In this document: one piece after another, positions 36,375-43,594 of the stretch | Layout of the letters: each line of letters opens with the position of its first letter | Position numbering within the stretch: position 1 is the stretch's first letter | Source of the DNA: Chitinophaga nivalis | GTDB lineage: Bacteria; Bacteroidota; Bacteroidia; Chitinophagales; Chitinophagaceae | Length of the DNA: 64,000 nucleotides | Reading direction: 5' to 3' | Assembly (NCBI RefSeq): GCF_025989125.1 | Contig: NZ_JAPDNR010000001.1 | Coordinates: 6,002,087 to 6,066,086 of the forward strand | Translations under genes and position numbers: made by a program | Notes under the pieces: model-generated | Seen by the model: only the letters and a program-made list of their open reading frames with translations | What the model was told of the DNA's origin: nothing | The model's database searches: none

Positions 36375-36563
36375 ATGGAGGCGCTTACACAGTCCATCAA
36401 TATTTCCAATGACCTGTTCAAGTCGGCACGGGCTGATTACATGGAAGTACAGATGACACAACGGGATGCACTGGAATCAAAATTTGAACTCATCGAAACC
36501 AAAAAACAACAACTGAATGCGATGGTAAATATTTATCAGGCCCTGGGTGGTGGCTGGAATTAA
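36375..36563 (+). pseudogene. C-terminal remnant of a TolC/OprM-type outer-membrane efflux protein
   Basis: The 62 residues correspond to the last two helices of RND-associated outer-membrane factors: SARADYMEVQMTQRDALESK, then ELIETKKQQLNAMVNIYQAL and GGGWN, which is the typical ending. A complete protein would be about 460 residues. An in-frame TAG at 36363-36365 blocks any upstream extension, so the rest is lost. The ATG at 36375 is probably an internal methionine. It lies between the TonB receptor terminator and a strong bidirectional terminator that may once have belonged to this gene. Confidence 0.8.
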
Positions 36564-36579
36564 CAATCGCTACAAAAAG

Positions 36580-36617
36580 AAAAACAATAGCCGGCAACAA
36601 TGCCGGCTATTGTTTTT
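36580..36617. terminator. Perfect 17-bp bidirectional terminator
   Basis: AAAAACAATAGCCGGCA pairs exactly with TGCCGGCTATTGTTTTT around ACAA, between the TolC remnant and the convergent lectin gene. Confidence 0.88.
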
Positions 36618-36664
36618 AGTACCTTGTTATCGCTATAAGGTGGTTTTACTTTCACTGATAAAAA

Positions 36665-37810
36665 CTACAGATTATCCCAGCCACCCCAATTGGTAGCATC
36701 CGTATACCACTTATGCACCAGGTTATCTGCCGTACCTATGGCAACAACATTCAGCCCAGATGTACCTCTCGTTGTAATATACGGTGCAGAAGTGATGACC
36801 CCTCCCAGGTTCTCCCAGCTTGCCCAACCATGCGTATCGGTGTACCATTTATGCACCAGATTGTTGTTCGCCCCCCTTGCCACTACATTGATTCCTCCAC
36901 CATTCGTTCCTCTTACCACTACTGAGGGCCTGGAAATAATAGTGCCGCCGAGATCATCCCAACCGCCCCAGCCCTGGGCATCTGTATACCATTTATGTAC
37001 CAGGTTATTGCTGACTCCCACTGCCAATACATTGATACCGCTGCCACCCACGCCCCTCACCACTGCTAACGGAGCAGAAATAATATTACCACCAAGATTA
37101 TCCCAGCCTGCTACCCATCCTTGCGCATCGGTATACCACTTGTGTACCAGGTTATTATTGACCCCTCTTGCAAATACGTTGATGCCGCTACCATTAGTAG
37201 CTCTTACCACTGCGTATGGCGCTGAAATAATATTGCCGCCCAGGTCATCCCAACCTCCCCAGCCCTGGGCATCGGTATACCACCTATGCACCAGATTGTT
37301 GTTGGCTCCTTTTGCAAATACATTAATACCATTTCCATTTACACCTCTCACTACTGCCTGCGGTGCAGAAGTAATATTTCCTCCCAGGTCATCCCAGCCT
37401 CCCCAACCTTGTGAATCTGTATACCAGATATGCACCAGGTTATTGCTGGCTCCCATCGCAAATACATTAATACCATTTCCATTGGTACCTCTGAATACCG
37501 CATAAGGACTTGAAGTAATGTAACCACCCAGATCAACCCAGTCGACCCAACCACTCCCCTCACGATATTTCCGGTGCCACAGATGATTATTGACACCTCT
37601 CGCAAATACATCTACTGCCACCTGATTACGGGCAATCACTACGGGATCACCAATAATAGCAACGGTTGTCAGTCTTCCTGCGGCCGCAGCAAGATTTTCA
37701 GCTTTACTGTCCGCTCTTTCCAGCGGCGATACTTCTTTTTTGCAGGATAACCCCAGCATACTAATGGCCAGTACAGCTACCCATACTTTCAGATAGATTT
37801 TCTTTTTCAT
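36665..37810 (-). CDS. PLL-like seven-bladed lectin lipoprotein
   Basis: The 381-residue product has a lipobox (LGLSC before KKE) and seven tandem 48-residue repeats. Each contains AVVRGTNGxGINVFA, NNNLVHKWYTD and a WGGWDDLGG ending. Seven such blades match the PLL family of propeller lectins from Photorhabdus and relatives, which bind fucosylated or methylated glycans. Repeat 1 is the most divergent and repeat 7 lacks its final strand, consistent with propeller closure. It is likely anchored in the outer membrane facing out. It is the second propeller lipoprotein in 10 kb but differs in repeat sequence. Confidence 0.8.
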   Translation of the reverse strand: MKKKIYLKVWVAVLAISMLGLSCKKEVSPLERADSKAENLAAAAGRLTTVAIIGDPVVIARNQVAVDVFARGVNNHLWHRKYREGSGWVDWVDLGGYITSSPYAVFRGTNGNGINVFAMGASNNLVHIWYTDSQGWGGWDDLGGNITSAPQAVVRGVNGNGINVFAKGANNNLVHRWYTDAQGWGGWDDLGGNIISAPYAVVRATNGSGINVFARGVNNNLVHKWYTDAQGWVAGWDNLGGNIISAPLAVVRGVGGSGINVLAVGVSNNLVHKWYTDAQGWGGWDDLGGTIISRPSVVVRGTNGGGINVVARGANNNLVHKWYTDTHGWASWENLGGVITSAPYITTRGTSGLNVVAIGTADNLVHKWYTDATNWGGWDNL

Positions 37811-38389
37811 AAATCGGGTTTATATATATAAAAATGGAATTGCTGATAAGAGTATACAATCATTGGCAGGAAATATGCTACTACATGGTTTTCTAAAACC
37901 ATGCTGATATATAGGCACAGTACACTACAGCTGCCGGTACTGCCTGCAGCAAACTATTATCAGTGAAAAAACTACAGGAGACAAACGGAACACAAATATG
38001 GTAATGTCAGGATAACTTATCATGATGAAGCTACTTGAGGGTTAATAAAAATGGTACTACTAATATACAAAAGTTCCATTGTTATTCCGGCCAGCACCTC
38101 CTCTTTTTCACACCCAACCGCTGTCCTTTTTAGCAATACTTATGCTGACCAATCATTAATGCACACACCTGATAAAAAGGAGTGATAATTATCCCTGTAC
38201 GCAGGCATTAACTGAAATCTGCCCGCGTTGCTGTCTTCACCTTTTTATCATCCACCTGAATTTTTCGAATAGTATACTTTCTTTTAAAACTTTTTTATTT
38301 TCCTGTTGTTTAGGAAAATAAAAACCTGTTCTACAGCATTGATCATCCGGGGAAATCAAAACTGATTGCCGTAAAAAATCCGTTCCAAG
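37811..38389. other. Intergenic region, 579 bases
   Basis: Between the divergent lectin lipoprotein and truncated hydrolase genes. It holds a nine-pair hairpin (CATGGTTTT/AAAACCATG, 37884-37903) and a small inverted repeat near 38296-38320 (TTTTCCT/AGGAAAA). No coding sequence or confident promoter box was recognised. Confidence 0.4.
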
Positions 38390-38836
38390 ATGAGGATTTT
38401 TTCCTATAAACCTCGCCAGCTGCAGCTATTAACCAAAAGAACGATATACCTTGCAGTTGCCGTTTTATCAATAGTCAGCGCCACGCAGGCACAGCAACGG
38501 GATTCCACACGATACCGGTCTTTCTCGGACTTCCATATACATACCTCTTTCAAAAACTATTACCGCTTTGTAAAAGACCCCGACAGCACTATTCTCCATG
38601 CCGGCAATCCTGCTTATCTCAACAAAAAATACGGACATACTGACTGGCTCGCACATACGAAAAAGGCCAAAGACAAAAGACATGGCAAGGAATCCAATAT
38701 GGGTAACTATGATCAGTCGAACTATGCAAACCTGCAGGGGCCAGGCGGATCAATCCTGTGTATGTCTATCACGCCACCGGAAAAAATCATGTTGTCGCTG
38801 GTAGCTGCATTGAGTACCCATTTAAACCTTGCATAA
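38390..38836 (+). pseudogene. Truncated metal-dependent hydrolase (dipeptidase/amidohydrolase-like)
   Basis: The first 130 residues resemble the start of an exported amidohydrolase or M19-type dipeptidase: a hydrophobic leader ending TQAQ, then FSDFHIHTSF with metal-binding histidines (HxH), and NMGNYDQSNYANL and CMSITPPEKI. After about base 38790 the frame runs antisense through the recombinase gene and soon ends, so the C-terminal two thirds are missing. The family name is tentative. A frame of 148 codons remains open but the product should be inactive. Confidence 0.65.
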
Positions 38837-39273
38837 TAATTGAGCGGCGTTTCTCCGGTATACTTATCTAAGAGGAAGCGTCGGAAACGTTTACAAAGAT
38901 TCTCATTAATATCTATTGGTGCTATAAAATCGTTTTCTATGAACAGTCTGAATTGCGTTAAGCTGTTTGACAGATGCCGGTTTCCCTTAGGTGAGTTGAG
39001 TTTTACATATTCGTCGTAATAATCAATGAAGTTTGCCTTAAACTTATGTGCAGGGATAAATGCACTTCCTGTTGCCTGCTGCTCTATGGTTAATTGACTT
39101 TTTTGGGTTTCCAACAGGGCAAGGGCTTGTTTGTTATGGTTCTTTGGGATCTGGTCTTTGGGCTGCTTATAGATAAATATTCCTGTTGTAGGACGTTGGC
39201 CAGGACCGTGACCGTAATCATAATAGAATGTAATTTTATCCCCTTTTTTACTTAACCGTTTTAAGAAATTCAT
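38722..39273 (-). pseudogene. Truncated tyrosine recombinase (integrase), N-terminal part only
   Basis: The start at 39273 (MNFLKRLSKKGDKITFYYDYG) and the following residues give an arm-type DNA-binding domain and a SAM-like core-binding domain (FIDYYDEYVKLNSPKG, SLTQFRLFIENDF, CKRFRRFLLDKY). These are characteristic of Bacteroidota phage/ICE integrases. Homology stops around FKWVLNAAT, near base 38800; the catalytic domain with its Arg-His-Arg-Tyr set is absent. The remaining 25 residues are antisense to the truncated hydrolase. It sits downstream of the tRNA-Leu 3' end, as expected of a tRNA-integrated element. Confidence 0.78.
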
Positions 39274-39573
39274 AAGCGCTTGCTTTTAGGATTACTAAAA
39301 TCGTAGCACAATAAATACGCCATGGCAGCTTGTTTCAGCATGCTGTCAGTATTATTTCTACTTACGTTTTCTAAACTGTGAAAAAGTGAAAAAAAGCGAG
39401 TGTAAAAAACTTTTTGTAAATCACCTGGAAGTGTTGTCAGTACTGACATTCTGGCGAAATTAAATCTGCCAAAACCATATAACAGTGAAGAGATCAAGCA
39501 CTGCTTCTTAAACTTTTCTGAGATGATTTTTTTAATACATTGGAGATGATGGTATGCCGGTAATATTCCAGCA

Positions 39574-39609
39574 ATTCGGTGTGTCATTCGGTGTGTCAAT
39601 TGTGTGTCA
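39574..39609. repeat. Tandem 12-bp repeats upstream of the integrase remnant
   Basis: ATTCGGTGTGTC occurs twice in perfect tandem (39574-39585, 39586-39597), followed by a third degenerate copy (AATTGTGTGTCA). Iterated short repeats next to an integrase gene and a tRNA resemble arm-type integrase sites. Confidence 0.5.
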
Positions 39610-39660
39610 ACAATAGTGGGAGAAAGCGCAAAAAGGCGTTAAAAATGACACTTGACTGCA

Positions 39661-39697
39661 TTAAAAAAGGCTTGTAAGTTTATTACTTACAAGCCTT
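39661..39697 (-). terminator. Terminator of tRNA-Leu
   Basis: On the minus strand GAAGGCTTGTAAG-type arms (13 pairs; 39667-39679 with 39685-39697) are followed by TTTTTTAA, six bases past the tRNA 3' end. Confidence 0.8.
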
Positions 39698-39702
39698 CTA
39701 AG

Positions 39703-39787
39703 TGCCCAGAACTGGATTCGAACCAGCACACCCTTGCAGGCGCTGCGACCTGAACACAGTGCGTCTACCAATTTCGCCATCTGGGCA
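39703..39787 (-). tRNA. tRNA-Leu (CAG)
   Basis: On the minus strand the 85-base gene starts TGCCCAG and ends CTGGGCA, giving a seven-pair acceptor stem. It has the D-arm sequence GGCGAAATTGGTAGACGC, an anticodon loop TTCAGGT with anticodon CAG (39750-39752), a long variable arm and the T-loop GGTTCGAATCC. The long variable arm and anticodon make it leucine. CCA is not encoded. A terminator follows directly. It is the likely attachment site of the decayed element whose integrase remnant lies downstream. Confidence 0.95.
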
Positions 39788-39881
39788 TCATTTTTCCGTG
39801 TCAGGGACGCAAAGATAAACAGCTATTTCATCTTTCCAAAAAAAATATCAACTTTTTTTAAAACTAACGCGGATGGCTATA

Positions 39882-40286
39882 TTAATAATTATAAATGAAG
39901 CTGAAAGAAGTGATACTAAAGGTAAGCGGCCCCTTGGCCACGAGGTACAAATCATGTATGCCTTCTGCGTGCCGCAGGTTACCGGTAAGTTTCAGCGCGT
40001 AGGTACTGTCGCCGGTATAGGGAATGTCGAGGGTACCAATTATTTTTCCTTTGGGCTTATCGATACGGAACTCCAGCCGGGCATTACTTTTTTTGTGTTC
40101 GCAGGCTACTTCCACTTTAAATCCAATCTCTCCTAAACTTAAATTTACCTGGGCAAATCCCAGATAACTCCCCTCTTTCATTTTGAATTCCGTTTCATAA
40201 TTGCCTTTTCTTGCCGTCGGCGCCGCCGTCTGTGCTACGACAGACAACTGCACGAATGCAAAAAAAAGAAATAGAATCAACCTCAT
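39882..40286 (-). CDS. Exported CBM6-like carbohydrate-binding protein
   Basis: The 134-residue product has a signal peptide (MRLILFLFFAFVQLSVVAQ). The remaining domain is beta-rich: LGFAQVNLSLGEIGFKVEVA, ARLEFRIDKPKGKIIGTLDI and the ending HAEGIHDLYLVAKGPLTFSI. The last motif is the closing part of family 6 carbohydrate-binding modules. It lacks an attached enzyme, unusual but not unique. It could bind glycans in the periplasm or outside. It is monocistronic. Confidence 0.7.
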   Translation of the reverse strand: MRLILFLFFAFVQLSVVAQTAAPTARKGNYETEFKMKEGSYLGFAQVNLSLGEIGFKVEVACEHKKSNARLEFRIDKPKGKIIGTLDIPYTGDSTYALKLTGNLRHAEGIHDLYLVAKGPLTFSITSFSFIYNY

Positions 40287-40431
40287 AGGGATAGGAACAA
40301 TTGTGCTGATGCCTGTACAGAAAACATGCTCCGTATGTTTCCGTCAGAAAATTACAATAAATCTCATAAAATTAAGGAATTATGTAATATCAACATACAA
40401 CAATAACGGAAAGAAATATACGTTGCAGGAA

Positions 40432-40497
40432 AAAAAATAAGGCAGGCATCTACCTAAACCACGCCCCTGCTGAGTTACACCATCATCTGCCTTTATA
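40432..40497 (-). terminator. Stem with large structured loop and T-run after the LysR gene
   Basis: On the minus strand AAGGCAG and CTGCCTT enclose about 40 bases with internal pairing (GGCGT/ATGCC), followed by ATTTTTTTTCC. The inner sequence recalls part of a tRNA D-arm, but no complete tRNA fits. Most simply it is the LysR terminator. Confidence 0.45.
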
Positions 40498-40578
40498 ATA
40501 ACCTGGTTTGTTTTTTATCCCTACTACCTCTCCAGATATATCGATATCCCCTTCTTTTCATGTAACCGCCACACCCTG

Positions 40579-41469
40579 TTATATACCCAGCATCTGTTTC
40601 ATCATGCTGACCTGGTCTGTAGTGACCCGGGTTTTATCGTAGGCGAGATAGATCGTATTGGCCGTGGAATGCGCACCAGGCCATAAGGATACCAGCTTTT
40701 TTTCCTTCAGCAGCGGACGTACCAGATAATCGGCAGCGATAGCAATCGCGCAACCGCTGCTCACCGACTTAAGGATACTGTCGTAATCAGGTACAATGAA
40801 ACGGGGTTTCAACAGGGGCCTTTTGCGGAAATTGTCTGCCCAGAAGCGCCGGATGATCGGCAGGTCGCTGCTGTAGGAAATCCAATCCTGCTCCAGCAGC
40901 CACTGCTCTGCGGTGGCCAGGTCACCCTTACTGACGGCTTTCTTAAAAACGGTTGCATCCAGTTCCGGACTCGCCACCAGTAAAAAACGCTCTTCCAGCA
41001 CAGGTTCATGCACGATGTTTTTTCCATGTTCTGGACAATGGGTGGCCAGTACAAAATACAGCTCTCCTTTGTCCAGGCGTTCCATCAGCTGTTTGGTGAT
41101 ACCGAAATTAAATACCAGGCTGGAATTTACCCGGTTTAACCGGGAGGCCATGACCGCATGAAAAAACTCTTTCGGAGCGCCGATACAGGTCATGGGCACC
41201 TGTTTCGCACAGGCCTCCCGGAAATCTGTCTCTACCCCTTCCAGTTTTTCCACGGCTTCTATGATCTGGGTGTAAAACAGTTTACCATATTCGGTAGGCA
41301 CCATTTTACGTGGTTTCCTTTCAAAAAGCGGATGCCGTACATAGCTCTCCAGCGATGCCAGGTGCTGACTTACATTAGGCTGCGAAATCAGCAGCTCCTG
41401 CGCAGCGCCGGTTAAGGTACCCGTCTGATAGATCGCCTTAAAAGTTCTGTACCATTCAAAATTTACCAT
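40579..41469 (-). CDS. LysR family transcriptional regulator
   Basis: The 296-residue protein starts with the LysR winged helix (FEWYRTFKAIYQTGTLTGAA then QELLISQPNVSQHLASLE), with a DNA-binding helix at about 18-65. It ends in a periplasmic-binding-type effector domain (about 90-290). It is divergent from the MFS transporter with a palindrome between them, the classical LysR arrangement of regulator and target. The likely targets are the transporter/SDR/serine hydrolase operon and itself. Confidence 0.93.
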   Translation of the reverse strand: MVNFEWYRTFKAIYQTGTLTGAAQELLISQPNVSQHLASLESYVRHPLFERKPRKMVPTEYGKLFYTQIIEAVEKLEGVETDFREACAKQVPMTCIGAPKEFFHAVMASRLNRVNSSLVFNFGITKQLMERLDKGELYFVLATHCPEHGKNIVHEPVLEERFLLVASPELDATVFKKAVSKGDLATAEQWLLEQDWISYSSDLPIIRRFWADNFRKRPLLKPRFIVPDYDSILKSVSSGCAIAIAADYLVRPLLKEKKLVSLWPGAHSTANTIYLAYDKTRVTTDQVSMMKQMLGI

Positions 41470-41473
41470 ATCT

Positions 41474-41564
41474 CAAAAGTATAAATTTATTTATACTAAT
41501 CTATAAATCATACTATTTAATTTATACCAAAACTTGCGACAATTTTGTATTGTAAAATTACAAT
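41474..41564. promoter_or_regulatory. Palindromic operator region between LysR and MFS genes
   Basis: GTATAAAT-TT-ATTTATAC (41479-41496) is a perfect 18-base palindrome. A looser pair (TATAAAT at 41502, ATTTATA at 41518) and ATTGTAA-AA-TTACAAT (41549-41564) follow. The first palindrome abuts the LysR start codon, so binding would block LysR expression. Confidence 0.5.
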
Positions 41565-41575
41565 CGTTGATAAAA

Positions 41576-42772
41576 ATGGAAACAACATTCACCGCCTCCA
41601 CCGCTAAAAGTCGCATGCCTGCAGCCTTATGGGCATTAACCATCAGCGCATTTGGTATTGGTACCACAGAATTTGTGATCGTGGGATTGTTACCGGTTAT
41701 TGCCGGCAATCTGGGCGTCTCCATCCCGTCGGCAGGAGCGCTGGTGAGCTATTATGCTATCGGCGTAGCCATTGGCGCCCCTGTATTAACCGCATTGACC
41801 AACCGCTTTCCTCGCAAGCAACTGCTTATCTCCCTGATGATATTATTCATTGCCGGCAACACCGCGGCGGCCTACGCCCCCGGCTACCTGCTGCTGGCCC
41901 TCGCCCGGGTGATCACGGGTTTTGCTCACGGGGTATTTTTCTCCACCGGCGCTACCATTGCAGCCGCCATTGTTACGCCCGACAAAAGAGCCAGTGCCAT
42001 TGCACTGATGTTTGCAGGACTGACCGTTGCGATGGTCACGGGTGTTCCGCTGGGCACCCTTATCGGGCAATCTCTGGGATGGCGCGCTACCTTCATGGGA
42101 GTAGCTGCCCTGGGCTTCATTGGCCTGCTGGCCAATATCCTCCTGTTACCCGAACAGATCCGGCAGGAAAAAACAGGGCACTGGAAAGAACAACTACAAG
42201 TGATACGCAACAAGCAGTTGCTGATAGCCTTGCTGACCACCGTTCTCAATTACACCGGCGTATTCCTGGTATTTACCTATATCTCTCCCCTGCTTACGCA
42301 AATAACCGGTATATCCGCCTCTCTCGTAAGTCTGGTATTACTGATATACGGCGTGGCGGTAGCCATTGGTAATATCAGCGGCGGGGTCATTGCCAACAAA
42401 AATCCGCTGGCTGCCCTTCGGAACATTTTGCTGTTACAAGCGTTGATATTGTTTATTTTTACTTTCACGGTACATCATACCATTCCGGCAGTGATGACCT
42501 TATTTATTATCGGCGCCTTATCCTTTGCTACTGTACCGGCCTCCCAACTGTATGTGGTACAAACCGCAACAGCAGTGGCCCCGGCAACGGTCAATGTTGC
42601 TTCCGCCCTCAATATCGCCGCATTCAATGCCGGTGCTGCCATCGGCGCCTGGGCAGGCGGATACATCATTGCTTCCGACGCAGGACCCGGCGCCACTCCC
42701 TGGGTGGGCGCATTATGTTTGCTGCTGGCAGCCGGTACAACGCTCCCTGCATTTTCTACACTTAAAAAATAA
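41576..42772 (+). CDS. MFS transporter, DHA1 (AraJ/YdhP-like) family
   Basis: Twelve membrane spans are visible. The first carries the family opening LWALTISAFGIGTTEFVIVG then LLPVIAGNLGVSIPSAG, typical of AraJ/YdhP-like sugar or drug efflux proteins. NRFPRKQLL is the conserved loop 2-3 motif, and ARVITGFAHGVFFSTGATIA the central signature. The ATG at 41576 is preferred over the frame opening at 41534 because it precedes the first helix normally. The protein (398 residues) would export small molecules across the inner membrane. An SDR gene follows after 12 bases. Confidence 0.9.
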   Translation: METTFTASTAKSRMPAALWALTISAFGIGTTEFVIVGLLPVIAGNLGVSIPSAGALVSYYAIGVAIGAPVLTALTNRFPRKQLLISLMILFIAGNTAAAYAPGYLLLALARVITGFAHGVFFSTGATIAAAIVTPDKRASAIALMFAGLTVAMVTGVPLGTLIGQSLGWRATFMGVAALGFIGLLANILLLPEQIRQEKTGHWKEQLQVIRNKQLLIALLTTVLNYTGVFLVFTYISPLLTQITGISASLVSLVLLIYGVAVAIGNISGGVIANKNPLAALRNILLLQALILFIFTFTVHHTIPAVMTLFIIGALSFATVPASQLYVVQTATAVAPATVNVASALNIAAFNAGAAIGAWAGGYIIASDAGPGATPWVGALCLLLAAGTTLPAFSTLKK

Positions 42773-42784
42773 AACAACCATCAT

Positions 42785-43579
42785 ATGAATTTACAACTCA
42801 CAGGAAAAACCGCTTTCGTTAGCGGCTCCACACAAGGAATAGGTTATGCCATTGCCAGACAACTGTTACAGGAAGGCGTAGCCGTTACTATCAATGGCCG
42901 CACATCCCAGCGGGTACAGGAAGCGGTAGCACGCCTGCAACAGGAAGTACCTGGCGCTACGGTAGCCGGCGTAGCGGCGGATTTCTCCAAACCAACCGAT
43001 ATCAGCGCTTTGCTGGAAAAAATAACGGGCACGGATATACTGATCAATAATGCCGGCATCTTTGAACCGAAAGCATTCCTGGATATTACAGATGAAGATT
43101 GGCTGCGTTTCTTTGAAATCAATGTACTGAGTGGCATCCGGCTTTCCCGGCAGTTGCTGCCTGCGATGCTGAAAAAAAACTGGGGGCGTATTATCTTCAT
43201 TTCCAGTGAGTCTGCCGTGAATATTCCGGAAGAAATGATTCACTATGGTACTACTAAAACTGCACAGTTATCTGTTAGCAGGGGTTTAGCCGAACTTACC
43301 AAAGGTACCGCAGTTACCGTTAACACTATTATGCCTGGCCCTACTAATTCGGAAGGGGTCAGTGATTTCATTAAACAACTGGCTATAGAAGGCAATATTA
43401 CGCCGGCACAGGCAGAAGCGGATTTCTTTAAAAAAATGCGCCCTACCTCTCTCCTGCAGCGATTCGCTACGGTAGATGAAATAGCCAGTCTGGTCACCTA
43501 TCTTTCCAGTCCGCTGGCCGCGGCTACCAATGGCGCTGCACTACGTGTAGACGGCGGCGTAGTCAAATCAATTGTTTAA
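42785..43579 (+). CDS. Short-chain dehydrogenase/reductase
   Basis: The 264-residue protein has the nucleotide motif SGSTQGIG (residues 14-21), NNAG in ILINNAGIF, and the catalytic set Ser (FISSESAV) and Tyr/Lys (HYGTTKTAQ). It ends with the usual AALRVDGGVVKS. It reduces or oxidises an alcohol/ketone with NAD(P)H in the cytoplasm. It sits between the MFS transporter and a serine hydrolase in a LysR-controlled operon, so it may modify a compound that is then exported. Confidence 0.92.
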   Translation: MNLQLTGKTAFVSGSTQGIGYAIARQLLQEGVAVTINGRTSQRVQEAVARLQQEVPGATVAGVAADFSKPTDISALLEKITGTDILINNAGIFEPKAFLDITDEDWLRFFEINVLSGIRLSRQLLPAMLKKNWGRIIFISSESAVNIPEEMIHYGTTKTAQLSVSRGLAELTKGTAVTVNTIMPGPTNSEGVSDFIKQLAIEGNITPAQAEADFFKKMRPTSLLQRFATVDEIASLVTYLSSPLAAATNGAALRVDGGVVKSIV

Positions 43580-43594
43580 TGCCGTACATTATCT

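Larger units (their letters stand above)
39274..39702. other. Region between integrase remnant and tRNA-Leu
   Basis: This 429-base stretch holds three GTGTGTCA repeats (39574-39609) and the tRNA terminator. The 109-codon minus-strand frame 39270-39599 has a basic, unstructured sequence and is not called as a gene. Confidence 0.45.

Noticed and set aside
33304..36617. Insertion sequence as cause of the efflux-gene remnants
   Set aside because: No transposase frame or matching terminal repeats were seen around the TonB receptor.
36690..37505. 271-codon plus-strand frame
   Set aside because: It is the antisense of the repetitive seven-blade lectin gene; repeats keep the opposite frame open.
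39270..39599. 109-codon minus-strand frame before the integrase remnant
   Set aside because: Basic, without motif, and its start overlaps the repeats; better explained as the integrase leader region.
40441..40491. Possible tRNA on the minus strand
   Set aside because: A seven-pair stem and a D-arm-like segment exist, but there is no T-arm or anticodon arm and the length is too short.
41629..42372. 247-codon plus-strand frame
   Set aside because: Lies wholly within the MFS transporter gene in another frame and is low in hydrophobic periodicity.
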